Shown here in pieces: positions 17,760-26,704 of a stretch of 64,000 bases of DNA. The stretch is taken from the NCBI RefSeq assembly GCF_017353515.1, contig NZ_JAFMPY010000009.1, positions 62,001-126,000 on the forward strand, given 5' to 3'. Below the pieces are notes generated by a model. It made no database searches and was not told the DNA's origin. It saw only the letters and a list, made by a program, of their open reading frames with translations. Position numbers and translations under genes: made by a program. The DNA is from Jiella sonneratiae (GTDB lineage: Bacteria > Pseudomonadota > Alphaproteobacteria > Rhizobiales > Rhizobiaceae). Position 1 is the first letter of the stretch; each line of letters begins with the position of its first letter.

Positions 17760-19223
17760 ATGTCCCTCAGCTTCGATCCGTCGGCCATCGATCTGCCGGT
17801 CGGCCACCACATCGCCGGCCGTTTCGTCCCCTGCGACGCCGCGCTTCCCGTCCTCCGCCCGTCGGACGGCGTTTCGCAGGGCGGCTGTCCCGTCGCCGAT
17901 GCCGACGTCGTCGACCGCGCGGTCGAAGCGGCGAGGACGGCGCTCGAAAGCAGCGGCTGGGCCCGGCAGCGCCCGCGCGAGCGGGTGAAGGCGATGCATC
18001 GCTGGGCCGATCTCGTCGAGAGCGAGGCGGAATGGCTGGGACGCCTCGAAAGCGTCGTCTCGACCCGCCCCATCGCCCAGTCGATTCCGGGCGACGTGGC
18101 GATCGCCGCCGAACAGATCCGGTTTTTCGCCGAGTTCGCCGACAAGGAGGGCGGAGACGTCGTTCCCACCGCCGCCGACAGGCTCGGCATGATCGAGACC
18201 GAGCCTTACGGCGTCGTCGGGGCGATCACGCCGTGGAACTTCCCGATCTCGATGGCCGGCTGGAAGTTCGGACCGGCTCTGGCGGCCGGCAATGCCGTGG
18301 TGCTCAAGCCTTCGGAGATGACCCCCTACACGGCGGTGGCGCTCGCCGAGCTCTCGGTGCGCGCCGGCCTGCCCGCGGGGCTCGTCAACGTCGTCCTCGG
18401 CGACGGCGCGACCACCGGCAACGCGCTCACCGGCCATCCCGGCGTCGCGAAGGTCTCGTTCACCGGCTCGACGGCAGCCGGCGCCGCCATCATGGCGAAC
18501 GTCGCGCGGACCGGCATCAAGCCGATGACGCTCGAACTCGGCGGCAAGAGCCCGCAGGTCGTCTTCGCCGATGCCGACCTCGACCTCGCCGCCGACTGCA
18601 TCGCGCGGGGCATCCTGTCGAATGCCGGGCAGGTCTGCGTCGCGGGATCGCGGCTGCTCGTCGAGGCCCCGGTCGTGGACGCGCTGACCGAGCGGCTGCG
18701 CGCACGGTTCGAGGCCGTCGCGCCCGGCCCGACGTGGGACGAGGCGTCCTCCTATTCGCCGATCATTTCGCAGCGGCAGCTGGCGCGGATCGAAAGCATC
18801 GTCGCGGCGGCGACGGCAGAGGGCGCCGAGACCGTTACCGGCGGCTGCCGTCTCGACCGGGCCGGCGCGTTTTTCGCCCCGACGATCCTTGCGGGCGTCG
18901 GGCCGGATTCGCCGGCGATCACCGAGGAGATCTTCGGGCCGGTGCTGACGCTGCAGAGCTTTTCCGACGAGGCGGAGGCGATCGCGCTCGCCGATCATCC
19001 GACCTACGGCCTGTGTGCCGGCGTCTATACGCGGGACATCTCCCGCGCGATCCGGGTGATGCGGTCGATCCAGGCGGGCACCGTGTGGATCAACCGCTAC
19101 GGCCGTTCCACCGACCACATCCTGCCGACCGGCGGCTACAAGGGATCGGGGCTCGGCAAGGATCTCGGCCGCGAGGCCTACCTTGCGAACCGGCGCACGA
19201 AGTCGGTGCTGATCGACCTGTGA
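17760..19223 (+). CDS. NAD(P)-dependent aldehyde dehydrogenase
   Basis: A 487-residue member of the aldehyde dehydrogenase superfamily. The signature parts are VVGAITPWNFP, KPSEMTPYTA, FTGSTAAGAAI, the general base E259 in LELGGKSP and the nucleophile C293 in NAGQVC. EEIFGPVLTLQSF and GGYKGSGLGKDLGREA are near the end. It oxidises an aldehyde to the carboxylic acid, but the substrate is not clear from sequence. It is the first gene of a plus-strand group with the decarboxylating dehydrogenase and a second aldehyde dehydrogenase. ATG 17760 follows AAAAGG. Confidence 0.88.
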   Translation: MSLSFDPSAIDLPVGHHIAGRFVPCDAALPVLRPSDGVSQGGCPVADADVVDRAVEAARTALESSGWARQRPRERVKAMHRWADLVESEAEWLGRLESVVSTRPIAQSIPGDVAIAAEQIRFFAEFADKEGGDVVPTAADRLGMIETEPYGVVGAITPWNFPISMAGWKFGPALAAGNAVVLKPSEMTPYTAVALAELSVRAGLPAGLVNVVLGDGATTGNALTGHPGVAKVSFTGSTAAGAAIMANVARTGIKPMTLELGGKSPQVVFADADLDLAADCIARGILSNAGQVCVAGSRLLVEAPVVDALTERLRARFEAVAPGPTWDEASSYSPIISQRQLARIESIVAAATAEGAETVTGGCRLDRAGAFFAPTILAGVGPDSPAITEEIFGPVLTLQSFSDEAEAIALADHPTYGLCAGVYTRDISRAIRVMRSIQAGTVWINRYGRSTDHILPTGGYKGSGLGKDLGREAYLANRRTKSVLIDL

Positions 19224-19248
19224 AGGCGAAAGGGAAGGGGAGAATGAC

Positions 19249-20298
19249 ATGAAGTCGTATCGCATCGCGCTGATACCCGGCGACGGGATCGGTCCGGACG
19301 TCGTCGCGGCCGCCTGGCAGGTCGCCGAGGCGGCGGCGGGGAAGGAGAACGTCGCCCTGGCAGCAATCCGTTATCCCTGGTCCTGCGATTACTATCTCGA
19401 GACCGGCGCGATGATGCCGCCGGACGGGATCGAGACGCTGCGCGGCCATGACGCCATCCTCCTCGGCGCCGTCGGCTGGCCGGCGACGGTGCCCGATTCG
19501 GTGTCGTTGCACGGCCTGCTGCTGCCGATCCGCAAGGCCTTCGTCCAATACGCCAATGTCAGGCCGCACCGGCTGCTGCCGGGGGTCGAGGGGCCGCTCA
19601 AGGCCGAGCGCTTCGACATCCTGTGCATCCGCGAGAACACCGAGGGCGAATATTCCGGCGCCGGCGGGCGGGTTCACCAGGGCGGCGCGAACGAGGTGGC
19701 GGTGGAGACGGCGATCTTCACCCGCGCCGGCGTCGAGCGCATCCTGCGCTTCGGCTTCGAGCAGGCCCGCCAGCGAACCGGGCGCCTCGCCTCGGTGACC
19801 AAGTCGAACGCCCAGAAACATTCGATGGTGTTCTGGGACGAGATCACCCGGCAGCTTTCCGCGGAATATCCGGACGTCGAGGTGACGTCCTATCACATCG
19901 ACGCCATGGCGGCGCGCATGGTCATGGCGCCGGAATCGCTCGACGTCGTGGTGGCGTCCAACCTCTTCGGCGACATCCTGACGGATCTCGGGGCGGCGAT
20001 CCAGGGCGGCCTCGGCTTCGCCGCCTCGGCCAACATCGATCCCGGCCGCACCGCCCCGTCGATGTTCGAACCCGTCCACGGCTCGGCGCCGGACATCATG
20101 GGCAAGGGGATCGCGAATCCGCTTGCCACCATATGGTCGGCTGCGATGATGCTCGAGCATCTCGGCGAGGGCGCCGCCTCGGCCCGCATCATGCGGGCGA
20201 TGGAGGCGACGACCAGGAGCGGGATCGGCACGCGCTTCGGACGGGATGCGACCGGCGCCATCACCGAAGCCGTCATCGAGGCGATCGAAAGGGAATAG
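19249..20298 (+). CDS. tartrate/D-malate-type decarboxylating dehydrogenase (isopropylmalate dehydrogenase superfamily)
   Basis: A 349-residue NAD-dependent beta-decarboxylating dehydrogenase. It has IALIPGDGIGPDV at the N-terminus, GAVGWPATVPDSVSLHGLLLPIRK (the substrate loop typical of tartrate dehydrogenase and DmlA, not of LeuB), CIRENTEGEYSG, VTKSNAQKHSM, ASNLFGDILTDLGA and FEPVHGSAPDI. It would act on tartrate, D-malate or a related 2-hydroxy acid to give a 2-oxo acid and CO2. It lies 25 bases after one aldehyde dehydrogenase gene and 3 bases before another, so the three form an operon. AGGGGAG precedes its ATG. Confidence 0.87.
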   Translation: MKSYRIALIPGDGIGPDVVAAAWQVAEAAAGKENVALAAIRYPWSCDYYLETGAMMPPDGIETLRGHDAILLGAVGWPATVPDSVSLHGLLLPIRKAFVQYANVRPHRLLPGVEGPLKAERFDILCIRENTEGEYSGAGGRVHQGGANEVAVETAIFTRAGVERILRFGFEQARQRTGRLASVTKSNAQKHSMVFWDEITRQLSAEYPDVEVTSYHIDAMAARMVMAPESLDVVVASNLFGDILTDLGAAIQGGLGFAASANIDPGRTAPSMFEPVHGSAPDIMGKGIANPLATIWSAAMMLEHLGEGAASARIMRAMEATTRSGIGTRFGRDATGAITEAVIEAIERE

Positions 20299-20301
20299 CC
20301 A

Positions 20302-21759
20302 ATGGACACGAGCGGGAAGATGCCGCTGCTTCGCGAGCGGGGCCTCGTCGGCGGGGAATGGATCGGCGCCGACTCCGGCGAGACGGTGGAGGTGACGAAC
20401 CCGGCGACGGGCGCCGTGCTCGGCACCGTCCCGGCCATGGGGGCGGAGGAGACGCGGCGCGCCGTCGCGGCCGCCGAAGCGGCCTTTGCCGGCTGGCGGA
20501 AGACCACCCACGGCGAGCGCGCCGCGCGGCTGATGGCCTGGCACGACCTGATGCTGCGCCACGAGGAGGAACTCGCCCTCATCCTGACGCTCGAACAGGG
20601 CAAGCCGCTTGCCGAGGCGACGGGCGAGATCCGCTACGGCGCCTCCTTCGTGAAGTGGTTCGCCGAAGAGGCGCGCCGCATCAACGGCGGGCTGATCCCC
20701 TCGCCGACCCCCGACCGCCGCATCGCCGTCCTGAAGGAGCCGGTCGGCGTCTGCGGCATCGTCACGCCCTGGAACTTCCCGAATGCGATGATCACCCGCA
20801 AGGTCGCGCCGGCGCTCGCCGCCGGCTGCACTGTCGTCATCAAGCCCTCGGAGCTGACGCCCTATTCGGCGCTCGCCATCGCCGCCCTTTCGCAGGAGGC
20901 CGGCATCCCGGCCGGAGTGATCAACGTCGTCACCGGCCTGCCGACCGGCATCGGCGCCGAGCTCACCGGCAATCCTTCGGTCCGCAAGATCAGCTTCACC
21001 GGCTCCACCCGGGTCGGGTCGATGCTGATGGCGCAGTCGGCGCCGACCGTGAAGCGGCTCAGCCTCGAACTCGGTGGCAATGCGCCGTTCATCGTCTTCG
21101 ACGACGCCGATCTCGACGCCGCGATCGACGGCGCACTGATCTCGAAGTTCCGCAATGGCGGCCAGACCTGCGTCTGCGCCAACCGCATCCTCGTCCAGGC
21201 GGGCATCCACGACGCCTTCGTCGCAAAGCTCTCGGCGAAGGTCTCGGCGATGCGCGTCGGTGCCGGCACCGAGGCCGGGGTGGCGATCGGGCCGATGATC
21301 AACCGGGCGGCGATCGAGAAGATCGAGCGGCATGTCGACGACGCGCTCTCGCGCGGTGCGCGGCTCGCCAGCGCCAAGGCTTCGCTGCCAAACGGGCCGC
21401 AATTCGTCGCCCCGGTGGTGCTGACCGGCGCGACGACGGCGATGCAGCTTGCCTCGGAAGAGACCTTCGGGCCGGTGGCACCGATCTTCAGGTTCGAGCG
21501 GGAGGAGGAGGCCATCGAGACCGCCAACGGCACGCCCTTCGGCCTTGCCGCCTACTTCTTCACCCGCGATCTCGCCCGCAGCTGGCGGGTCGGCGAGGCG
21601 CTGGAATTCGGCATGGTCGGCCTCAACACCGGCCTGATCTCCACCGAGGTCGCACCCTTCGGCGGGGTCAAGCAGTCGGGCATCGGTCGCGAGGGCGCCG
21701 AGATCGGCATCGAGGAGTATCTCGAGACCAAGGCCTTCCACATCGGCGGGCTCAGCTGA
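20302..21759 (+). CDS. gabD: succinate-semialdehyde dehydrogenase-like aldehyde dehydrogenase (GabD type)
   Basis: A 485-residue protein closely following the GabD subgroup: LILTLEQGKPLAEA.GEI.YGASFVKWFAEEARR, GVCGIVTPWNFPNAMITRK, KPSELTPYSALA, FTGSTRVGSMLM, catalytic E256 (LELGGNAPFIVFDDAD) and C290 (NGGQTCVCANR), and FGGVKQSGIGREGAEIGIEEYLE. GabD oxidises succinate semialdehyde to succinate, the last step of GABA degradation. The class III aminotransferase at 26705 could supply such a semialdehyde, though this is inference. It differs clearly from the aldehyde dehydrogenase encoded at 17760, so the two are not a recent duplication. Confidence 0.87.
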   Translation: MDTSGKMPLLRERGLVGGEWIGADSGETVEVTNPATGAVLGTVPAMGAEETRRAVAAAEAAFAGWRKTTHGERAARLMAWHDLMLRHEEELALILTLEQGKPLAEATGEIRYGASFVKWFAEEARRINGGLIPSPTPDRRIAVLKEPVGVCGIVTPWNFPNAMITRKVAPALAAGCTVVIKPSELTPYSALAIAALSQEAGIPAGVINVVTGLPTGIGAELTGNPSVRKISFTGSTRVGSMLMAQSAPTVKRLSLELGGNAPFIVFDDADLDAAIDGALISKFRNGGQTCVCANRILVQAGIHDAFVAKLSAKVSAMRVGAGTEAGVAIGPMINRAAIEKIERHVDDALSRGARLASAKASLPNGPQFVAPVVLTGATTAMQLASEETFGPVAPIFRFEREEEAIETANGTPFGLAAYFFTRDLARSWRVGEALEFGMVGLNTGLISTEVAPFGGVKQSGIGREGAEIGIEEYLETKAFHIGGLS

Positions 21760-21818
21760 GGCGAAGCGGTGGGTCGAGGCGGCGGAACGATGCCGATGCG
21801 CAGGAGACGTGGCAGGCA

Positions 21819-22301
21819 ATGACCATCACCTTCCATCATTCGCCCGGCAGGCAGGCGCCGATACGGGTTCCGGCCATCGGGCTGGACCTCTTCGTGCGGG
21901 TGCCGCCCGAGACGAGTGCCGGCGCCTTCTGCTTCATCGAGACCGTCAACGCGCCCGGAAAGGGGCCACCGCGCCATCGCCACCGCGAGGCGGAGATCTT
22001 CCGCGTCATCGAAGGGCGCTATCTCTACGAGGTGGACGGCCGGCGGTTCCATGCGGAAGCCGGCGACGTGATCAGCATCCCCGGCGGCGCCGTCCACGGC
22101 TTCGTCAACGTCACCGACGCGCCCGCCCGCCAGTACATCCTGATCGCTCCCGCCCTCGATGCGTCGGCCTTCTTCGCCGAACTGGCGGCGACGATGCGTG
22201 ACGGCATCCCCGACCGCACGGCGCTCAACGCGTTCGGAGCCAGATGGGGCGTCGAGTTCATGGGGCCGCCCTTGCGCGGCGACGAACTGCCCGACGCGTG
22301 A
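21819..22301 (+). CDS. cupin domain protein
   Basis: A 160-residue single-cupin protein. The first cupin motif is PPRHRHREAEIFRVIEG (H-x-H-x4-E-x6-G) and the second is GDVISIPGGAVHGFVN, so the metal-binding set is essentially complete. The function is not known: small cupins range from sugar isomerases and dioxygenases to sensors. The reading frame stays open far upstream, but that part is the shadow of the gabD-type gene. ATG 21819 is chosen, with AGGAGA at 21802-21807. It closes the group that starts at 17760. Confidence 0.75.
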   Translation: MTITFHHSPGRQAPIRVPAIGLDLFVRVPPETSAGAFCFIETVNAPGKGPPRHRHREAEIFRVIEGRYLYEVDGRRFHAEAGDVISIPGGAVHGFVNVTDAPARQYILIAPALDASAFFAELAATMRDGIPDRTALNAFGARWGVEFMGPPLRGDELPDA

Positions 22302-22380
22302 GGCAAGGGCCGCCCGGGCGACCGGTATGACGGAGGCCCGGCGCATCGGGATCGCGGCGAGAGGTCAGGGGGCGTCTTTC

Positions 22381-23658
22381 CTACCGGATGCGGTCGAGCA
22401 TCCGGTAGTAGAGGCCGACGATCGGCAGGAACCAGGGCTTTCCGGAATAGCCCGGCACGGCGTCCCAGGCGAGGCCCCCGAGCGGATTGCTGGCCGGCTT
22501 GCCGGCGATGATCTCGCCCATGATCGCGCCGAGATGCGTCGAAAGCTGCGCCCCGTGCCCGGAATAGCCCATGGCGTAATGCAGGCCGTCCGCCTCGCCG
22601 GCGCGCGGAAAGCGGTCCTTGGTCATGCCGACGAGACCGCCCCAGCAATAGTCGATCGCGATGCCTTCGAGCTGCGGGAAGATTTGGGCGAGGCGCTCCT
22701 GCAGGATGCGGCCGGAGGTCTCGTCGGAAGAGGCGTCGGAGGTCGCGGAAAACCTGGCGCGGCCGCCGAAGATCAGGCGGTCGTCGGGCGACAGCCGGAA
22801 GTAGTTGCCGATGTTGAGCGAGGTGACGCAGGTGCGGTTTCCCGGCATCGTCGCGGCGACTTCCTCGCGGGTCAGGGGCCGCGTCGCCACGACGAAGCTG
22901 CCGACCGGGACGATCCGCCGCCTGAAATGCGCGAACGGTCCTTCGGTATAGGCGTTGGTGGCGAGGAAGAGGTTCGTCGCCGACAGCCGGCCGCGCGGCG
23001 TCGTCAGCTGCCAGCGGCCCGCCACCTTGGCGCGGTCGGTCACCGGCGCGTTCTCGAAGACGACGGCGCCGTGCCGGGTCGCGGCCTCCGCAAGTCCGGT
23101 GACGAACCGGCCCATGTGCATCATCGCGCTCTTCTTCGAGAGCATCGCGCCGTGAAAGGCGTTCGAGCCGATCTCGCCCCGCAGATCCGCGGCCGACAGC
23201 AGCGCCGTGTCGGGATCGACCTCGCGATGCACGGCCTCGAAGTTGCTGGCGATCGCCGCGAAATGCTGCGGCTTGGAGGCGAGCTTCAACTTGCCCGCCC
23301 GGCGGAAGCTGCAGTCGATGGCTTCCTCCCGGGCGATCTTCTCGACGGTGTCGACCGAATCGTCGAGAGCCCGGTAGAGCGCCTTCGCCCGCGACTCGCC
23401 GAGATGCTGCTTCGCCGCGACGTAGCTGTGGGCGAGCCCGTTGTTGAGATGGCCGCCATTGCGTCCCGAGCCGCCATATCCGACGTGGCGCGCCTCGACC
23501 ACCGCCACCTTCGCGCCGGCGAGAGCGAGGCTGCGTGCCGCCGACAGGCCGGTGAAGCCGCCGCCGATCACCGCGACGTCGAAGTCACCCTCGACCGCTC
23601 CGCCGGCCGCACCGGTGAAGGCCGGGGCGGTGTCGTGCCAGTAGGATTTGAGCTGCAT
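22381..23658 (-). CDS. FAD-dependent oxidoreductase, gamma-glutamylputrescine oxidase (PuuB) type
   Basis: A 425-residue DAO-family enzyme. The FAD-binding motif is FDVAVIGGGFTGLSAARSLA, followed by VEARHVGYGGSGRNGGHLNNG, which is characteristic of the PuuB/ordL group. The segments TSLNIGNYFRLSPDDRLIFGGRA and YCWGGLVGMTKDRFPR, then GYSGHGAQLSTHLG, match it as well. PuuB-type enzymes oxidise an amine of a modified polyamine or amino acid and release ammonia and H2O2. The start at 23658 is three bases after the stop of the HAD gene at 23662, so the two form a minus-strand operon, diverging from the ArgE-type gene at 24558. Confidence 0.85.
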   Translation of the reverse strand: MQLKSYWHDTAPAFTGAAGGAVEGDFDVAVIGGGFTGLSAARSLALAGAKVAVVEARHVGYGGSGRNGGHLNNGLAHSYVAAKQHLGESRAKALYRALDDSVDTVEKIAREEAIDCSFRRAGKLKLASKPQHFAAIASNFEAVHREVDPDTALLSAADLRGEIGSNAFHGAMLSKKSAMMHMGRFVTGLAEAATRHGAVVFENAPVTDRAKVAGRWQLTTPRGRLSATNLFLATNAYTEGPFAHFRRRIVPVGSFVVATRPLTREEVAATMPGNRTCVTSLNIGNYFRLSPDDRLIFGGRARFSATSDASSDETSGRILQERLAQIFPQLEGIAIDYCWGGLVGMTKDRFPRAGEADGLHYAMGYSGHGAQLSTHLGAIMGEIIAGKPASNPLGGLAWDAVPGYSGKPWFLPIVGLYYRMLDRIR

Positions 23659-23661
23659 GGC

Positions 23662-24324
23662 TCAGAGGCCCACCACGGCCGGCAGGCCCGAGATGTCGGC
23701 GATCTCCGTGTAGCCGTAATAGGGGTTGGCGGGCTCGTGGCGGCGGTTGACCCAGACCTTGTTCTCGATGCCGAGATCGTGGGCCGACATCAGGTCGTAG
23801 CGGAAGGACGACGAGCAGTGGAGGATGTCCTGCGGCCCGCAGCCGAGCTGGTCCAGCATGTATTCGAAGGCCCGGAACCGTGGCTTGTAGGCATTCGCCT
23901 GCTGCGCCGTGAAGACGTGGGCGAAGGGCGCGCCGAGCTTTTCGACGTTCGACATGATCTGCTCGTCCATCGCGTTGGAGAGGATCACCAGCGGGATCTT
24001 CTCGGCGACCCTGGCGAGCCCTGCCGGAACGTCCGGATGCGGACCCCAGCTCGGCACCGCCTCGTAGAAGCTGCGGGCCTCGGCCTCGTCGAAGGCGACG
24101 CCGTTGCGCCTGCAGCTGCGTTCGACCGCGTTGACCAGAACCTGGTCGTAGGGCTTCCAGTCGCCCATGATCTCGTCGAGCCGGTAGGCCGCGAAGTTCT
24201 TGATGAAGCGCTCGAGCACCTCGGGCGCAAGCCGCGGACCGTAGATCTCGCGGGCCTTCTCGGCCATCTGGAAATGGGTGAGGGTCCCGTAGCAGTCGAA
24301 TGTAATGAACTTGGGGCGAAACAC
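23662..24324 (-). CDS. haloacid dehalogenase type II-like HAD hydrolase
   Basis: A 220-residue HAD protein. Motif I is FITFDCYGTL with nucleophile D10. The tyrosine at D+2 (DxY) is the mark of L-2-haloacid dehalogenases rather than phosphatases. Motif II is VILSNAM, motif III includes YKPRFRAFEYML, and motif IV contains CSSSFRYDLMSAHDLG. The WVNRRHEPANPYYG tail is shared with the type II group, whose usual length is 220-230. It may dehalogenate 2-haloacids, but in amino-acid loci such proteins often have unknown substrates. It is the first gene of the two-gene operon with the PuuB-like oxidase gene. Confidence 0.82.
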   Translation of the reverse strand: MFRPKFITFDCYGTLTHFQMAEKAREIYGPRLAPEVLERFIKNFAAYRLDEIMGDWKPYDQVLVNAVERSCRRNGVAFDEAEARSFYEAVPSWGPHPDVPAGLARVAEKIPLVILSNAMDEQIMSNVEKLGAPFAHVFTAQQANAYKPRFRAFEYMLDQLGCGPQDILHCSSSFRYDLMSAHDLGIENKVWVNRRHEPANPYYGYTEIADISGLPAVVGL

Positions 24325-24356
24325 GCGCGTCGGGCCTTTCGTCAGGAGATTCGGGG

Positions 24357-24376
24357 TCTGCCGCGTCGTCGGCAGA
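24357..24376. promoter_or_regulatory. inverted repeat in divergent promoter region
   Basis: A perfect 7-base inverted repeat (24357-24363 and 24370-24376, TCTGCCG and CGGCAGA) with a six-base spacer lies 33 bases before the HAD gene and about 180 bases before the ArgE-type gene. A second GC palindrome lies at 24392-24408. Either could be an operator for the divergent pair. Confidence 0.4.
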
Positions 24377-24557
24377 GCGCCCTCGATCGTAGCGCCGGGG
24401 CCCGGCGCGGTTTCTAGTCTTCATCGCGCCGGCGAGAGCAGATTCTTCCGAATGTGTCCGAAACGACGGCAAGGGCTGCCGGGCGTTTCGCGGCACTCTC
24501 TGCGCAACCGGCAGGCGACCGGGAGACCGTCCACGCTGCTTTGAGCGAGATTCGCTG

Positions 24558-25706
24558 ATGAACCCGCAATCCATGCTGTCGAGCCTCGTCGCGTTTCCGT
24601 CGGTGGTCGGGACGCCGAACGGTGCGCTGATCGACTACGTGCGGGATTATCTGGCGATGCACGACGTCGCCTCCGTGGTGATCGGCGGGCCGGAGGGCGA
24701 CCGCTTCAACCTGTTCGCGACGATCGGCCCGGCCGCCGTGCCGGGCTACATCCTTTCCGGGCATGTCGACGTCGTCCCCGGCAACGAGCCGGCGTGGCGC
24801 GGCGATCCGTTCCGGCTCCGGACGGTCGGCGACCGGCTGGTCGCGCGCGGCGCCGTCGACATGAAGGGTTTCGTCGCCGCCGTCCTGTCGGCGGTGCCGG
24901 ATCTCGTCGCCATGCGGCTCGAGCGGCCGATCCACATCGCGCTCTCCTACGACGAGGAGGCGGGCTGCCGGGGCGTTCCCCACCTCATCGAAAAGCTGCC
25001 GACGCTCTGCGCCCCGCCGCTCGGCTGTATCGTCGGCGAGCCCACGGGGCTGGTGCCGGTGCTGCGGCACAAGGGCAAGGCGTCGCTCAGGATCGTCGCG
25101 AAGGGCCGCGCGGGACACAGCTCGCGGCCCGATCTCGGCGAGAACGCCATCCACGCGCTGCTGCCGGTGCTCGGGCTGATCGCCCGCGAGGCGGAGCGCC
25201 AGCGCGAGGCCGGGCCGACCGACGCGCATTTCCTGCCGCCCTATTCGACCATCCAGGTCGGCACGATCGCCGGCGGCGAGGCGCTGAACATCATTCCCGA
25301 CGCCGCCAGCGCCGAGGTCGAGGCGCGGGCGATCGCCGGCGTCGACCCGCTGGCGCTGCTCGAACCGGCGCTCGCCGCCGTCGCCGGCGACGAGGCGCTG
25401 TCGGCGGAGGTCGTCGCCCGCTATCCGGGCCTCTCCCTCGCCGGCGACCATCCCCTGGCGCGGCTGGCGGGCGAGCTCTCCGGCCATGCGCCGCTTGCCG
25501 CCGTTAGTTTCGGAACCGAGGCCGGCCTGTTCCAGGCGGCCGGCATCCCGTCGATCGTCTGCGGACCCGGCGACATCGCCCGCGCCCACAAGCCGGAGGA
25601 ATACATCACCGTTGCGGAACTGATGGCGGCGCGGGACATGGTGCTGCGGCTGGGGCTGAGGCTCGGCGCGGGGCTTCCCGCCGTCCGCTCCGCCGCGGCC
25701 CAGTGA
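24558..25706 (+). CDS. argE: acetylornithine deacetylase (M20 peptidase family)
   Basis: A 382-residue zinc hydrolase of the ArgE/DapE/M20 family. The metal ligands are visible: H in SGHVDVVPG, D in GAVDMKGF, and the EE pair in YDEEAGCRG with the following GEPTG. The dimerisation domain HKGKASLRIVAKGRAGHSS and the final SFGTEAGLFQAAGIPSIVCGPG (H...E region) also fit ArgE of the alphaproteobacterial type. It removes an N-acyl group from ornithine or a related amino acid. In this context it may serve catabolism of an N-acyl amino acid more than arginine biosynthesis. It starts a plus-strand group that continues to 35.2 kb. Confidence 0.85.
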   Translation: MNPQSMLSSLVAFPSVVGTPNGALIDYVRDYLAMHDVASVVIGGPEGDRFNLFATIGPAAVPGYILSGHVDVVPGNEPAWRGDPFRLRTVGDRLVARGAVDMKGFVAAVLSAVPDLVAMRLERPIHIALSYDEEAGCRGVPHLIEKLPTLCAPPLGCIVGEPTGLVPVLRHKGKASLRIVAKGRAGHSSRPDLGENAIHALLPVLGLIAREAERQREAGPTDAHFLPPYSTIQVGTIAGGEALNIIPDAASAEVEARAIAGVDPLALLEPALAAVAGDEALSAEVVARYPGLSLAGDHPLARLAGELSGHAPLAAVSFGTEAGLFQAAGIPSIVCGPGDIARAHKPEEYITVAELMAARDMVLRLGLRLGAGLPAVRSAAAQ

Positions 25707-25848
25707 ATGCCGGCCCGGCCACCGCAATAAGCTGCGGCGGCGGCCGGGCGTCACGGCGGGAAATTCCGCCGCCGGGCGATCGCCCGAAAGCATCTTTCCC
25801 GGGCGCGCTGCTACGACTCTCGTATCGAAGCAGCAGGTCAGTCGCCGC

Positions 25849-26685
25849 ATGCCCCTTCCGTCGATCCTCCCGTTTCAGCCCGACGACGTTCACGGCGCGG
25901 TCCGCCTGTCGCAAAACGAGGGCTGGCCGCATACCGAACGCGACTGGGGGCTGATCGCGTCGATCTCGCAGGGCTTCGTCGCGCGCGACGGCGAGAGGAT
26001 CGTCGGAACCGCCTTCGCCACCCCCTATGGCGACGACGTCGCGATGCTGAACATGATCGTCGTCGACGCGGCGATGCGCGGGCGGGGCCTCGGCCGGCGC
26101 CTCGTCGAGACGATCATTGAGGCGGCCGGCGAGCGCGCGATGCGGCTCGTCGCGACTGATGCGGGGCTGCCTCTCTACGAAAAGCTCGGCTTTCGCGAAT
26201 CCGGCCGCATCCTGCAGCATCAGGGCGAGGCCCTGCCGGTCGACGCGCCGGAGGGGGTCGAGGCGATCGGGACCGATCAGCTTCCCGCCATCGCCGCGCT
26301 GGATCGCGAGGCCTTCGGCGCCGACCGCTCGACGCTTTTTCACGTGCTCCTTTCGGTCGGAGAGGCGGTGGCTCTCCGCGACGATCGCGGCGCGCTTTCC
26401 GGCTTCGCCGTCTGCCGCGCATTCGGCCGCGGTTTCGTCGTCGGCCCCGTCGTGGCGCCCGACGAGGCGGCGGCGAAGCGTCTCATCGCCGCCCATCTTG
26501 CCGGCCGCGCCGGGGCCTTCGCCAGGGTCGACACGCCCCTCGCGAGCGGCCTTGCGCCGTGGCTTTGCGAGCGCGGGCTTGCCCATGTCGGCGGCGGCGT
26601 CGCGATGGGCCGCGGCGCTCCTCTCAAGGCTTCGCGGTCCGGCGCCGTCCGGACCTTCGCTCTCGCCGCCCAGGCCCTCGGCTGA
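25849..26685 (+). CDS. two-domain GNAT acetyltransferase
   Basis: A 278-residue protein. The first half is a GNAT domain with the acetyl-CoA loop in MIVVDAAMRGRGLGRRLVE, followed by LVATDAGLPLYEKLGFRESG. The second half resembles the Acetyltransf_18 domain (DREAFGADRSTLFHVLL, GFAVCRAFGRGFVVGPVVAPD). The substrate is unknown; enzymes of this type often acetylate amino acids or amines. The start is the ATG at 25849, with no strong ribosome binding site. It lies 142 bases after the ArgE-type gene and 19 bases before the aminotransferase, with which it is probably co-transcribed. Confidence 0.8.
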   Translation: MPLPSILPFQPDDVHGAVRLSQNEGWPHTERDWGLIASISQGFVARDGERIVGTAFATPYGDDVAMLNMIVVDAAMRGRGLGRRLVETIIEAAGERAMRLVATDAGLPLYEKLGFRESGRILQHQGEALPVDAPEGVEAIGTDQLPAIAALDREAFGADRSTLFHVLLSVGEAVALRDDRGALSGFAVCRAFGRGFVVGPVVAPDEAAAKRLIAAHLAGRAGAFARVDTPLASGLAPWLCERGLAHVGGGVAMGRGAPLKASRSGAVRTFALAAQALG

Positions 26686-26704
26686 CATTTCGGAAGGAAA
26701 CGCC

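Noticed and set aside
19090-21819. A very long antisense open frame (over 900 codons) opposite the dehydrogenase operon.
   Set aside because: It is opposite three well-identified genes, its amino-acid content is dominated by Arg, Gly and Asp as expected for a GC-rich shadow, and no domain is seen.
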